Position numbers and translations under genes: made by a program
NCBI GenBank assembly: GCA_963575745.1
Contig: CAUYUJ010008144.1
Span: forward strand, 1-42,073
DNA from: Prorocentrum cordatum
Lineage: Eukaryota; Sar; Dinophyceae; Prorocentrales; Prorocentraceae
Direction of reading: 5' to 3'
DNA length: 42,073 nucleotides
Notes under the pieces: generated by a model
Seen by the model: the letters and a program-made list of their open reading frames with translations, nothing else
Database searches by the model: none
What the model was told of the DNA's origin: nothing
In this document: positions 10,622 through 20,440 of the stretch, piece by piece
Numbering within the stretch: position 1 is the stretch's first letter
Layout of the letters: every line of letters starts with the position of its first letter

Positions 10622-11421
10622 TCAAACTTCATTAACTAATATTGACATCCTGCTGAAACCGATCCAATCTACCTGACATTGAATGATCCTGGCAAAAAAC
10701 TGACAAGATTTCTTACAATATGGCTCGGCCCGTCGAGTCCAGAGCATGCCAGTGGACTGGTCAATGCCGGTCAAGACGATGCGACGCTTGCACGAGAAAG
10801 TACACATCCCCCCCCGCCCACGGCAGAGACAAGGGGGCGAGGAAGGGGGATGGTGAGGGGCCCAACAGGTCACCCGGGTGCGTTTTCGCCACGGGGCCCC
10901 GAAAGAACACATGCCGAGCATATACGTCTTGCAATCGGGTTTGGAGAGCAGAGCGGCCGCAGCCGGCGCCGCCCAGAGAAACGAAGCCCCAGGGTTCTCT
11001 AAATACACTGGGGTGGACAGGCGGCGACACAAGTGAATGACCTTAACTGTAAAACGCATCTGGGCGTTTCCCGAGCGGACGGCCTGGAGGGATCTACCCG
11101 AGAGCCCCTGGAGCCCGAGAGGAAAGGCCGCGGACCTGAGAGAACACCAGGAGGTCCCGGGGGGGCCGCGCCGCGCCCGGCTCCAGGAGGCACACGGGGT
11201 TCCCAACCAGACGGCTCGCACAACTCGAGATTTGAGCCACCCCAGGACCATCTGCTGGACCTCGGGGCGGCCAAGATCATGCCAGGGCCGGCGACCCTGG
11301 TCAAAGTCCAGGGGGGCACGGCCTGGCCGAGAGACGATATCCGAGCGGAAAGACCACCGGATCCAGCAAAGAGTTCCAGGAAAACAGTGCGAGCTTTCAC
11401 TACGTGCCTCGGGGCCCTCAT
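10622..11421 (-). CDS. cytosine-C5 DNA methyltransferase-like domain of YR element (frameshifted)
   Basis: Motifs appear in the order expected of a C5-cytosine methyltransferase. First is a SAM-binding motif I (FLELFAGSGGLS, about 11385-11350). Next is a PC motif with candidate catalytic Cys (GTPCASWSRA, Cys codon 11194-11192). Last is an ENP motif (YLENPGASFLW, about 11005-10973), comparable with the family's ENV/ENP motif VI. A likely ATG is at 11421-11419, nine bases after the recombinase stop. Motif I is in one frame and the rest in another. The change falls near the six-G run (plus strand) at 11311-11316, where the downstream frame gives an acidic motif-II-like LDFD. Classical DIRS/PAT elements carry an adenine-methylase-like (Dam-type) domain, so a C5-like one after the recombinase is unusual. 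Target recognition and activity cannot be judged. A more distant SAM-dependent methyltransferase is the alternative. Confidence 0.62.
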
Positions 11422-11429
11422 GCATCGTT

Positions 11430-12600
11430 TTAAGTATTGCAAGAGCCTGCGGCAGACCGTGCAGGCGGAGGCGGGACGGCTGCCCCCCTCAGGAAGATCT
11501 CGGCCAGCGCCGCGTCGACCGCCCGGCCGAAGTCCAGGACCCCGGCGGGAAGCTTCGCCATCTCCGCCAGGATCCGCCCGGGCTTGGCGTACCGCAGGAA
11601 CGACTGCGGGCTCGCCCAGCCCCCTCGCGCCTGGATCTCCAGGGCGGTCCGCCGGCGCGCCACGAGGTCGTCGGAGGCCCCGCCGTGCCGCAGCTGATAT
11701 GGAGAGGCCAGGGCAAGGCCGAGCTCCTCCGCGGCCGCGCGCATCTTCTGTCCGAGGTCGCCTGGGGGGCACCTCCACAGTCGGTCCTTCAGCGTCCGGC
11801 ATCGCCTCTTCAAGGCGAGGAGCGACGGGCCGAGGAAGCGGAAAGTGTCCAGAGGCACTGTCATGTCCCACATGCCCGTCTTGCTGGGCACCCCCATCTC
11901 CTCCGGGAAGAGCACCAGCGCCACGACGCCGCCGTTGCCGCTGCCCTCCGCGACGCCCTCGACGACCTGCAGCCCGACGAGGGAGTCCGCCTCCCCGGGC
12001 CTCATGTAGGTGCTGAAGCTCAGGATCATCGCCACGACGTGCTCCACCAGCTGCCACCGCAGGAGCACGCCGGCCAACGCGGCCACCACCAGCCACGGGA
12101 GGGGCTGGCGCGAGCGCCGCGGGGCGCACTGGCCCCAGCCTGCCAGGGCCCGGGAGCAGCGAGGGAGGCTCTCCGTCCCCCACCGGCTCAGGTTCGCCAC
12201 AAAGAACTTCACCGCGGCCAGCAGCTTGGACGCATCGTCCCCGCTGTGCCCTTGGAAGTAGAGCAGGTTGAAGTATTCCACGAGCACGGAGTCGAGCTCC
12301 GCCGAGCCCCTTCCAGTCCAGGTGGTTCTCGGAGGCCCAAGTCACGAAGGCCTGCGCCCGCCTGCGGTAGTCGGCCAGCACGGGCTTCGAGATCGACCTT
12401 TGCTCCAGATAGGTCAACCCCGGCTCCAGCGCCACCTTCGTCGCCTCCCGGCAACGCGCCGCAGCGGCCGACCCCGCGGCAGCCCCCAGCGCGATCCCCG
12501 CGCCGGGCAGGGCTAGGGGCCGATCCAGCGCGGCAACAGCCCCCAGTGTCGGCGTGCGCCCTCTCTTCCCCCCCATCACCGTCGGGGGGGCCAGGGCTGG
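11430..12600 (-). CDS. tyrosine recombinase (integrase) of YR element
   Basis: The 285-codon frame ending at 11430 has tyrosine-recombinase boxes. Arg is in TYMRPGEAD (Arg codon near 12002). Lys is in the beta-hairpin VPSKTGMWD. A box-II arginine lies in SPYQLRHGGAS, where Tyr stands in the usual first His position. A Trp lies in RGGWASPQS, and the nucleophile Tyr in SFLRYAKP (near 11591-11589). The reported frame opens at a GTG (12287), not ATG. The N-terminal core-binding part (TYLEQRSISKPVLADYRRRAQ, shown here by its first 20 residues or so, about 12420-12350) lies in another frame, so a frameshift sits near 12300-12325. Upstream it probably joins or overlaps the RT frame. Its role is to integrate the circular DNA intermediate, and the ATC crossover fits that. 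Confidence 0.8.
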
Positions 12601-14770
12601 CATCACGAGCTGCAGCAGGCCCGAGCTCCGCGGCCGCCTCCCGCTTCTGCGTGTCGATGTACAGGTAGCCGCGGGACGGGCGGTCGGCAGGTTTGAGCTC
12701 GCTCGGGACCCACCGCGCGTGCAGCTGCAGGCGGCAGGCCAGCGCCAGCGCGCAGAGCTCGCGCAGCACGCTGCGGAGCTGCGCCGCCGAACCTCGGCCC
12801 TTGCCGGCAGCCAGAGCCAGAGACAGGTTGTCCACCAGAAGCACCAGGCGGTGCCCGAAGGCGCCCCGCGATCGCAGCGCGCGCCGCAGCGAGGTGGATA
12901 CGGCCAGCCCCTCTGTGTAGTAGATGTCGTGCTTGTCCCGCCACGGGAAGGACATTGCAATCTTCCAGCTGGGGTCCTGCATGAAGGACGCCGGCGCCTC
13001 GCCGAACTGCTTGTCCAGGTCCTTCGCCGCCTCGCTCGGCAGCGCCGCGGGCCGCCGCAGCATGGTGGCCACCCCCTCGCCCTCGAGCGCGTGCGCGCGG
13101 GCGGTGATGGCCTCGTCGAAGTGGTGCCGCCAGCGCTCCACGGTCCGCCCCAGCGAGGCGGCGGCGCTGCAGCTAGCCTGTCGGACGCAGACTCCGCCGC
13201 CCCACGGCGAGGCATCGGAGGCGGAGACCTCCGCATGCCACGGGGCTGCCAGGTGCGCGGAGAGCAACGGCAGCAAGTTCCGCAGCGCGCGGAGCTCCCA
13301 GCGCACCGAGGCCCACAGGGGGAGGGCCTCGTCCCGCGCAGCCTGGCAGAAGCGGTAGCTCGCGTCGAAGATGGCGAGCGACGGCCAGCGCAGCAGCATG
13401 ATCCAGGTGCAGTGCCCGAGGAGGACCTCCACGATCTCCCCCCGCCCGGACCCCCGGGCCAGCAGCTCGTCGATCGCATAGCGCACTCGCCAAAGGCGCT
13501 TCGGGCACACGCGGGCGCAGTGCGACGCCCCGCGCAGCTCCAGCCCCACGAACGAGCACCTCTTGCTGGCCCGCTGCTGCTCGTGCACTGAGAAGCCGAG
13601 GTTGACCAGCTCCGACTCCACACGCGCCGCGGTGGCGTCGACCTCCGACTGGCTGGCGCCGAGCACCAAAAAGTTGTCCACGTAGGCGGCGGCACCCAGG
13701 CCGTCCTGCTCCCCCAGCACCAGCCCCTCGCTGCGATCTCGGACGTGCCGTGAGACTGGCACACCCGCCCGCGCCAGGGCGGACTCCGTGACCATCTGAC
13801 ACAGGTGCATGGCCCAGCTCCAACCCATGGGCAGGATGGTGAGCTGAGGGGTGAGCCACTCGCCACAATCCACCGCTGCGCCGTCCAGAGAAGTGATCCC
13901 CACCATGCCCGCGCGGACCCGCCCGAGCTTGAAGAAGGAACACAAGCCTGCTGGGATCCGCATCGCGTAGAAAGCGTTCTCGATGTCCCCGCAGGCGAAG
14001 TACAGCGGGGTGGTGGCCTCACTCTCCAAACGAGAGAAGGATGCGGCCGACGGCAGCTCGGTAGCAGGCGCCTGTCGAAAGTGCAGGTTGACCAGCCTGG
14101 TGTCGAAGATGAGCCTCTGGCGGCCCCCCTTCTTGCGAACCGTGAAGGCACCCGAAGCCGGGGCCTTGCCATCCCACTTGCAAAACTGGAGCATGCCACG
14201 ACGGTGCAGCTGCTCAAGAAACCGTCCGTACACCTTGGGGTCTCGCAGCCCAGGATCAGAGTAAGGAGCACGTAGTCCCAATTCAGCGCGAAGCTGAGCA
14301 GCCTCCTCCGGGCTTCGAAGCACGTTGGCCTCCCAATCCGACAGCCGCGCCGCGTCGGCCGGCTGGAGGGCGGACTCGAGGGACACAGGAGCCGCCCCCT
14401 CTGCAGGCCAGGAAATTCTGTCCTCGCTGTAGGATGCCAAATCCGCCCGCTCCATACCGTACATGGGGCAGGCGCCGCAGAGCTCGCGAAGGCTCCCGCG
14501 GGGGCGCACGTCCTCAGGCGGCCCCGGGAAAGTGGTGTACTGCTCCCGGATGTGCTCGAGCGCCATGTGCTGCAAAACTGAGGCACGACGTGGGCGGCTG
14601 CCGCTGCGTCCTGCCAACTCGTTGAGCGATCCGATGCCGAGGTTAGCCCACTGCAGTGAATGCACCAGTCTATCCCGACGGCGCCCCACAGCACGGCAAG
14701 CCGGTTGTCGGACAGGCAGATCACGAAAAAGAGGAAGGGGGAACGCATCTCGCTGACGACTGGGGCCCAT
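12209..14770 (-). CDS. reverse transcriptase-RNase H of YR element
   Basis: This 853-codon frame starts at an ATG (14770), 93 bp after the Gag-like ORF stops. RT motif A is GDIENAFYAMRIP (about residue 261), motif B is LPMGWSWAM (about 313) and motif C is AAYVDNFLV (YVDN at 363-366, 13684-13673). The second catalytic Asp of the usual YxDD is thus Asn. RNase H follows with SDASPWGGG, an HDIYYTEG segment, LLVDNLSLAL and a C-terminal ARWVPSELKPADRPSR, compatible with the D-E-D-(H/N)D pattern. The last 130 or so codons, past about 12600, look like a shadow of the recombinase reading frame, so the functional end is probably near 12600. An overlap between RT and recombinase frames is common in DIRS-order elements and may be genuine. 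Confidence 0.85.
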   Translation of the reverse strand: MGPSRQRDAFPLPLFRDLPVRQPACRAVGRRRDRLVHSLQWANLGIGSLNELAGRSGSRPRRASVLQHMALEHIREQYTTFPGPPEDVRPRGSLRELCGACPMYGMERADLASYSEDRISWPAEGAAPVSLESALQPADAARLSDWEANVLRSPEEAAQLRAELGLRAPYSDPGLRDPKVYGRFLEQLHRRGMLQFCKWDGKAPASGAFTVRKKGGRQRLIFDTRLVNLHFRQAPATELPSAASFSRLESEATTPLYFACGDIENAFYAMRIPAGLCSFFKLGRVRAGMVGITSLDGAAVDCGEWLTPQLTILPMGWSWAMHLCQMVTESALARAGVPVSRHVRDRSEGLVLGEQDGLGAAAYVDNFLVLGASQSEVDATAARVESELVNLGFSVHEQQRASKRCSFVGLELRGASHCARVCPKRLWRVRYAIDELLARGSGRGEIVEVLLGHCTWIMLLRWPSLAIFDASYRFCQAARDEALPLWASVRWELRALRNLLPLLSAHLAAPWHAEVSASDASPWGGGVCVRQASCSAAASLGRTVERWRHHFDEAITARAHALEGEGVATMLRRPAALPSEAAKDLDKQFGEAPASFMQDPSWKIAMSFPWRDKHDIYYTEGLAVSTSLRRALRSRGAFGHRLVLLVDNLSLALAAGKGRGSAAQLRSVLRELCALALACRLQLHARWVPSELKPADRPSRGYLYIDTQKREAAAELGPAAARDASPGPPDGDGGEERAHADTGGCCRAGSAPSPARRGDRAGGCRGVGRCGALPGGDEGGAGAGVDLSGAKVDLEARAGRLPQAGAGLRDLGLREPPGLEGARRSSTPCSWNTSTCSTSKGTAGTMRPSCWPR

Positions 14771-14863
14771 GAGACCACAGGAGCGCGATGCCCAAGCCTG
14801 GAGGAGCCAGTGAGGGTCGGCTGAGCTCCCTCACCAGCGGGGCGAAGGGACGCCCCGTTCTCG

Positions 14864-16180
14864 TCACGTCTTCCCCTTCTTGCCGCCGCCGCCGCCGGGG
14901 CCACCGCCCCCGCTGCCGGCTCCGCCTCCGCCGCTGGGCGCGGCAAGCTGCCGCTCCTCACGCGCCTTGCGGCGCTCCTTCGCGATGCTGCTCTCGGCCT
15001 GCAGGCGCTCCGCCACCCACTTGGTGAGCTCTGGACTGACCATGGGGCCTCTCGTCGAGCCCATGTCGGTGAAGAAGTACCCTTCGTCCTGCTGGAGCCC
15101 GCCTCCCCCCCGCTGTGACGATATCTTGCCCTTGTACTTCTCCTCGCACAGCTGGAGTTGGCGGGCCACCAGCTCGCCGCATGCGAGGTTGGCGCCGTCC
15201 AGCTGGTCGTAGGTGCACATGGTCTGCATGAGCTTGCTAAACTCCGCGTGCAGGTGCACCACGGGGTCATCGGGCCCGACGGAGGCCCCCAGCGACGCCT
15301 TCCACGCCACGTGGTGGCCCATGGGGGTGCCCCCGTGCTCCATCTGGTACTCCGCCACGCACTGGAAGGTACGCGGCCCTGGGACGGGCCAGTCAGGAAA
15401 GCTGGTGGATCGGTTGCTCTGAACAGCTTCCCGAAACTCTCGATATCGCAACCCCTGTCGATCATACCGCACAGCAAGGGTCCGTAGATCGTCCCCGCCT
15501 CGCTCGCCCCCCACAGCAGCTCCAGCGCCATCGCCTTCGACTGCACCAGGGGGTCCCCACAGCGCGGCGGCGAGGCCAGCCAAGCCGCCCGCGGCGGGGG
15601 CAGGCGCGGCAGCGGCAGGGGCCCCTTCGCCCGCGGCGACCAAGGCGCCGGCAGGGGCCACGCCCGCGGCGCCGCCCGCGCCGGCTGCCGCGCCAAGGGC
15701 GCCCGCGGCGCCGGCCCCGCCGGGCCCCTGCAGGGCAAGGGGTGCTGCGCCGGCGGCGGCTCCGCCACCGCCCAGGGCGGCGGGCAGGCCCGCGGCCGCG
15801 CCCCCACCCAGCAGCCCTCCAGCAGCCCCGCCGCCTGCACCCCCGCCTCCTGCGCCGCCGCCCTCGAAACACGCCATGGCCACCTGCGCCTCCTGGAGCA
15901 CCCCGACCATCTGCGGCGCGGTCGGGAGGTGGGCGAAGTCATAGTGCCCTCGTCCCCCAGGCGCTGCCACCGCCAGGGCTCCGACACCTCGAGGCTGCTT
16001 GAGGTAGTATCCCCGCAGGTCGGTGTTCGCGGGCGTGTACTCCTCGACATACACGTCCATGTCGGGAGTGAGCACAGAGAAGGCGCCCGGGGTGCGATAC
16101 GAGCCCACCAGAAGAAGCCGAGCATGAAGAAGGGGAGGATCGACATCGTACTCAACCCAAATCTCGTCCCCAACATTCAT
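14864..16180 (-). CDS. Gag-like ORF of YR element
   Basis: This 438-codon frame has its ATG at 16180 and precedes RT. Residues 1-110 are of mixed composition (MNVGDEIWVEYDVDPPLLHA start). Residues 110-235 are a Gly/Ala-rich linker. Residues 235-405 are a more globular, partly helical part (EFSKLMQTMCTYDQL; ELTKWVAERLQAESS). The tail is Gly-rich and ends in basic residues (GGKKGKT). No CCHC knuckle is visible. Position and composition suggest a structural nucleocapsid-type protein, but I cannot assign it to a named Gag family. The Gly/Ala linker is strongly GC-biased and may vary in length between copies. Its start codon overlaps the stop of the preceding ORF as ATGA. Confidence 0.65.
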   Translation of the reverse strand: MNVGDEIWVEYDVDPPLLHARLLLVGSYRTPGAFSVLTPDMDVYVEEYTPANTDLRGYYLKQPRGVGALAVAAPGGRGHYDFAHLPTAPQMVGVLQEAQVAMACFEGGGAGGGGAGGGAAGGLLGGGAAAGLPAALGGGGAAAGAAPLALQGPGGAGAAGALGAAAGAGGAAGVAPAGALVAAGEGAPAAAAPAPAAGGLAGLAAALWGPPGAVEGDGAGAAVGGERGGDDLRTLAVRYDRQGLRYREFREAVQSNRSTSFPDWPVPGPRTFQCVAEYQMEHGGTPMGHHVAWKASLGASVGPDDPVVHLHAEFSKLMQTMCTYDQLDGANLACGELVARQLQLCEEKYKGKISSQRGGGGLQQDEGYFFTDMGSTRGPMVSPELTKWVAERLQAESSIAKERRKAREERQLAAPSGGGGAGSGGGGPGGGGGKKGKT

Positions 16181-16668
16181 CGATACTGGCCGCCTCCCCT
16201 CGGCACACGCGGGTCAGGCGAGCCTGGGGCCGCCAAGCCTGGCCTCGACGCAGGCAGGCCCGACGAACGGCTCGCGCAGGAGATGGCCCGGCGGGCCCAG
16301 CCCAGCAGCCCGCGGAAGAACTCGACGGCGAGGAGCACGGCGGCCCCCACCACGAGCTCAAGGGCCGCGCGCCACCAGCCTGGCGACGCCGAAGCCCCGG
16401 TCCCGCAGTCGCAGCGGCACTCGGGGCAGGGGCTCGGGCACACAGGCGCCCGCGAAGCCAGGCAGTCGCCCAGCGCCTCCTGCAGCGTGCCGAGCACCTG
16501 CTGGAGGTCCCGCGACGCCGCGGCGCCGCTGTCCACCCCCGCCTCCGCGGGGCTGGTCCCAGGCGCCTCCTCCGGCACCAGGGGGGCGGGCTGCGCCGCG
16601 AAATGGCCCAGGAACGCCCCGGCGAAATGCGCGATGCCCAGCCCGGCCAGCGCGCGGGGGCTCAGCAT
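16177..16668 (-). CDS. small membrane-like first ORF of YR element
   Basis: The frame is open from 16731, but the codon there is TTG. The first ATG is at 16668, twelve bases inside the A1 repeat boundary, giving about 163 residues. It holds a hydrophobic N-terminal segment (ALAGLGIAHFAGAFLGHFAA) and a Cys cluster (CPSPCPECRCDC). A strongly hydrophobic segment follows (ALELVVGAAVLLAVEFF), suggesting a membrane helix. The stop overlaps the next ORF's start by ATGA (16180-16177), which could allow termination-reinitiation. No homologous family is known to me. DIRS-order elements do not usually have a membrane-protein ORF here, so it may be an element-specific accessory gene. Confidence 0.5.
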   Translation of the reverse strand: MLSPRALAGLGIAHFAGAFLGHFAAQPAPLVPEEAPGTSPAEAGVDSGAAASRDLQQVLGTLQEALGDCLASRAPVCPSPCPECRCDCGTGASASPGWWRAALELVVGAAVLLAVEFFRGLLGWARRAISCASRSSGLPASRPGLAAPGSPDPRVPRGGGQYR

Positions 16669-16679
16669 CTGGAGACCTC

Positions 16680-16976
<297 letters not shown>

Positions 16977-17127
16977 CCACCTTCCTCCTCCTTCCTACGC
17001 GGGGCGACGCGGGGCGACGCGGGGCCCGGCTCTCCGGCGTGCGCTCTCCGCCAATGCGGGCGGGTGCCTTCGAGTGTCGCCCTGTGGGGCCGACGTCGGG
17101 CCCCCGCTGGAGCCAGGCGCAGAGGGA
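16977..17127. other. short GC-rich spacer
   Basis: It contains three tandem copies of a short ggggcgacgc motif near 17000-17025. There is no gene. Confidence 0.5.
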
Positions 17128-17271
17128 TCCTCCTCCTCCTCCTCCTCCTCCTCCTCCTCCTCCTCCTCCTCCTCCTCCTCCTCCCCTCCTCCTCCTCCTC
17201 CTCCTCCTCCTCCTCCTCCTCCTCCTCCTCCTCCTCCTCCTCCTCCTCCTCCTCCTCCTCCTCCTCCTCCT
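17128..17271. repeat. TCC microsatellite
   Basis: About 48 TCC units are present with one interruption near 17182. The long poly-Glu, poly-Arg, poly-Ser, poly-Leu and poly-Pro ORFs across 16735-17961 derive from this tract and the ATC tract. Confidence 0.93.
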
Positions 17272-18067
17272 CCCACTCACCCACACCCAACGGGCCCGGA
17301 CCTCCGGCGGTGCCTGCCAGCGCGGGCGCCCAGGACGGCGCGGGTGGGCGCGTGGCGCCCTGCCCCACATGCATGGCCTCGGCGAGGACGACAGGAGCTC
17401 TAGGACGACGACGACGACGACGACGGCGACGAGGACGAGAACGGAGGAGTCGGCGGCGGCGGCGGTGGGGACGACGACGACGACGAGGATGAACGATGAG
17501 GCGAAGGGTTGAGGGGGAGAGGGGGGAGAGGGAAGCAGAGGCGAGAGGAGTTTGATCCGAAGGGAGAGGAAGGAAGAGGAGGAGCAGGACAGGGAAGAGG
17601 GGAGTGGGGAATCTCGTCGCTCTCCTCCTCCTGCTCCTCCTCCTCCTGCTCCTCCTCCTCCTGCTCCTCCTCCTGCAGTCCGAAGGCAAGTCTGTTGACG
17701 CCCACGCTCGGCCCCCTCTGAGCAAGATGAAAAGATAGAACTCGAAGACGATAGTGGCGTCGTCGTCATCCTCCTCCTCGCTCTCCTCCAAGCCCTCCTC
17801 CTCCTCCTCCTCCTCCTCCTCCTCCTCCTCGTACTCTTACTCCTCCTAATCCTGCTCCTCCCAAGCACGTGCGGCTCGAGGCGGGCCCACGGACATTTCT
17901 TCTGCCTCTGGCCAGATTCGACGTCGCGCCTCGGCGGCTCAATGTGCCGTGCCTGCGGCACCCGGAACGAGGTGTCCGCTTGACGCTCTCGAATGGCTGG
18001 GTAAGATCGACGCGACTTGTGCGATTTGTCCTGTTGCGGTTTGGCACCTTGGGGGAACGAACTATTG
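17272..18067. repeat. non-coding segment with GAC, GGA and TCC short repeats
   Basis: GAC/CGG triplets lie at about 17405-17490, with GGA-rich sequence to about 17600. Tandem cctcctgctcctcct copies lie near 17622-17675, and a TCC run at about 17789-17830. The 17840-18067 part is ordinary mixed sequence with no convincing ORF. Confidence 0.7.
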
Positions 18068-18238
18068 CATCAACATAATGACTCGGAAGTCCGCGCGGAT
18101 GTCTTGGATCCGCGCTGGACCCCTGGGCCCCCTTCCCTAGTGCGCGGAGCGCGCCAGGGGCGGCGCCAGAGGCACCGCCAGCGGCCCCCAGCGCCGATCT
18201 GAGAAATCCGCGCGGACCTCCGAATTATTATGTTTATG
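18068..18238. mobile_element. 171-bp MITE-like element with terminal inverted repeats
   Basis: The left end (18068-18104, catcaacataatgactcgga then agtccgcgcggatgtct) and the reverse complement of the right end (18202-18238, cataaacataataattcgga then ggtccgcgcggatttct) match over about 37 bp with five or six mismatches. The interior is a GC-rich palindromic core (gcgcggagcgcgcc). No ORF is present. No clear target-site duplication could be fixed by eye. A relative lies in the opposite orientation at 8669-8815. Confidence 0.6.
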
Positions 18239-18936
18239 TCATTTTGTTCGTTCCCCCATACACCGGGGCTTGGCAGACACGGCAAAGTACCAGTAGGAGG
18301 CTTGTGGTAGCTACCCAACCAGTCAAGCAAAATGTTGTTGGGTGCATCTTCCTGTTACGGTTGGGCTTTGCAGGCAACATCAGCTTCAGGGCGGTAATCT
18401 CCAACAGCTGCACGGGGAATGTATTAATTTTCTGACCGTTGCTTGGTAGCCTGGTAGTAGTTATCCACGGCGCTCCTCATGTATCCCAGCACTTGTCTCG
18501 ACATCGGATGCCAGTTGCTCTTCATGATTCGGTTGGGCCCCAGTCCCAGAGCTTTCATTCACAGCGCTGCAATCTCCCATCACTGAACGGGGGGTCTCAC
18601 TTACTCTTCGGTTGTGGAGGTGCTGTCTAGAGGCTATCGCTATACGCTGTGGACATCGCTCAATTCTGAGTCTATTGCAGAGCTGGTGGCTTGGTCTCTT
18701 TACGGCACTTCGTGCTCCCAAACAGTGCTGGCACTTACGGGGTCCTACAGTAGGGGTCAGTCCACAAGAATCTTTTCACAACAAACTCGACCCTGAGACC
18801 CCAGGACGTCCATGGACTTTTGGTGTGGGAACGTCGCGCTCTCCATCGAACATCCTTCGCAACCCAAGAAGCCCAGGGCACCCTGGAGGCGAGCAGGGTG
18901 TTTCTTGCCATGGGTCTCCACTGTACTTGCCTTACT
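18239..18936. other. no gene seen
   Basis: The sequence is of mixed composition and lower GC. ORFs are at most about 108 codons, on both strands, without motifs. Confidence 0.4.
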
Positions 18937-19110
18937 AACGTTAGATCGGGCGTGTCACCCTACAGGTGGATTTTGGATGCAAAAATGTACAAGTAGTCGA
19001 AAGATACCCCCAAATGTTGAAAGAATAATCCAAAGATCGTGCCCTGACTATTTTGGGGCTATCCTTGAGTCTTCTCCCTCAAGAGGGACGTGCCCGACTT
19101 ACACTAACGA
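18937..19110 (+). mobile_element. small dispersed element, copy 2, with weak inverted ends
   Basis: The left end (gttagatcgggcgtgtcacc) and the reverse complement of the right end (gtaagtcgggcacgtccctc, 19083-19103) are imperfect inverted repeats. The interior has atcgtgccctgactatt, shared with the copy at 6771-6935. A third end-like motif in reverse (gagggacgtgtccgacttaa) is at about 8649-8668. It has no coding capacity. It may be a non-autonomous DNA transposon family. Confidence 0.45.
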
Positions 19111-19193
19111 TCCGCAGGGGCTCCGCCAGCTTGCCGCCCGTGGCACGGCCGCGCGGCTCGGCGGGGCGGAGCTGCGCCGTCTGCATCGCGCTG

Positions 19194-19257
19194 TCCTCCT
19201 CCTCCTCCTCCTCCTCCTCCTCCTCCTCCTCCTCCTCCTCCTCCTCCTCCTCCTCCC
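19194..19257. repeat. TCC microsatellite
   Basis: About 20 TCC units lie between GC-rich flanks. Confidence 0.92.
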
Positions 19258-20340
19258 TCCCGCGCCTCCTGGGCGCCCCGTGTCCCGCGGGTGGCTCCGC
19301 CGAGGCCTCACCGCGCTGCCGCCCGCGGGCGCCTCGTGGACCGCCCCGTGCGCGGGGCGGGCCCCGCGGGGCCTCGCCGGGCTGCCGCCCGTGGGCGCCA
19401 TCGCGGGCCCGTCGAGCGGGGCCTGGCCATCGCTCGGACGTCCATTCCCTGCGTTTTCGTTCGGTGTCGTGCGTGGCTCTTTCGCCAAGTCATCGAGGAT
19501 GCTCCTCGATGGCCCTCGCCGGAGGAAAAGAGTGCACACGTCCGAGCGGTTGCCGGGGACCTAGACTCGGGCGCTGCTTCTCGTTCTGGTTGCGTTCTGG
19601 TTGTTCGTCTTGCCCCGCCTCTTCCCCGTGCGCCCCAGCCAAAACGGGAAACGGCGCACAGCCGCCGTGCAGCGAAACAGCGTTGAGGTCCAGCCCTGCC
19701 GTCACGGTTTCGCCACGCTTCCGCCCGTGGGCGCCGCGTGGGTCCGCCGAGGTTTCGCCACGGTGCCGCCCGTGGGAAGCTCGCCGGCGCACCGTGCGCA
19801 CACTGCACGGCTCACACCACGTAGACTGCACAGCGCAGCTTGCGCCTGGCAGTTCACACCAGATCAGACTGCACCACATCGGTTGCGCCGCATACCTCTC
19901 CGATCATAGCTAGCATCACAAAATCCACCTGTCAAAACGAACATGGGCTCTACTACCCCTCCCCGCTCCCTCGGGGCTAACGAACCCCCCTGGTATACCG
20001 CACATTGCATATGATGCGGCGTCATCGTGCACTTTCCAAATGAACTCATACCATCCCAACCCAACCAATATCGCCCACCCACCCCAACCGTGTCTAGTGA
20101 TACTATGCGCGCACACCTGTTTACCTCAAAATGCATGTTCCAATGACCCATTGCAAACAACAGCGCAAAGTCCACACGCGCGCGCACATGTCGAAACCAT
20201 GCTCAAAAACACAAGTGTTGGGTTCCCGCCGCCAGCGCTGCAGCTGTTCTGCCCTCGCGCGATTGCCGAAACCATGAGCCAATAGGAATTTGGCGATCTC
20301 GTCCAGAACAACAAAAAAAACGCAAGCAAAGCAACACAGA
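19258..20340. other. no confident gene; short GC-rich repeats
   Basis: The motif gccgcccgtgggcgcc and close variants recur (near 19310, 19383, 19723, 19766). They give repetitive Gly/Pro/Arg ORFs on both strands (for example 19053-19913). After about 19800 the composition becomes ordinary. No ORF there exceeds about 107 codons or shows a motif. Confidence 0.45.
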
Positions 20341-20440
20341 CTCCGTGTGTTTTTGCTCCCACAGACCCTGTGCGTATGTTTCCCCCACAGACTCTGCGTT
20401 CTGTGCGTGTTTTCCCCACAGACTCTTCGTGTTGTTTTCG
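20341..20440. repeat. short tandem repeat, about 30-bp unit
   Basis: Three imperfect copies contain a run of T or C followed by cccacagactctgcgt (near 20358, 20384 and 20413). Confidence 0.65.

Noticed and set aside
10999-16176. 1725-codon minus-strand ORF across the YR element
   Set aside because: It lies mostly out of phase with the RT and Gag motifs. Only short parts (recombinase N-terminus near 12400, methyltransferase motif I near 11370) look real. It is open because of GC-rich composition.
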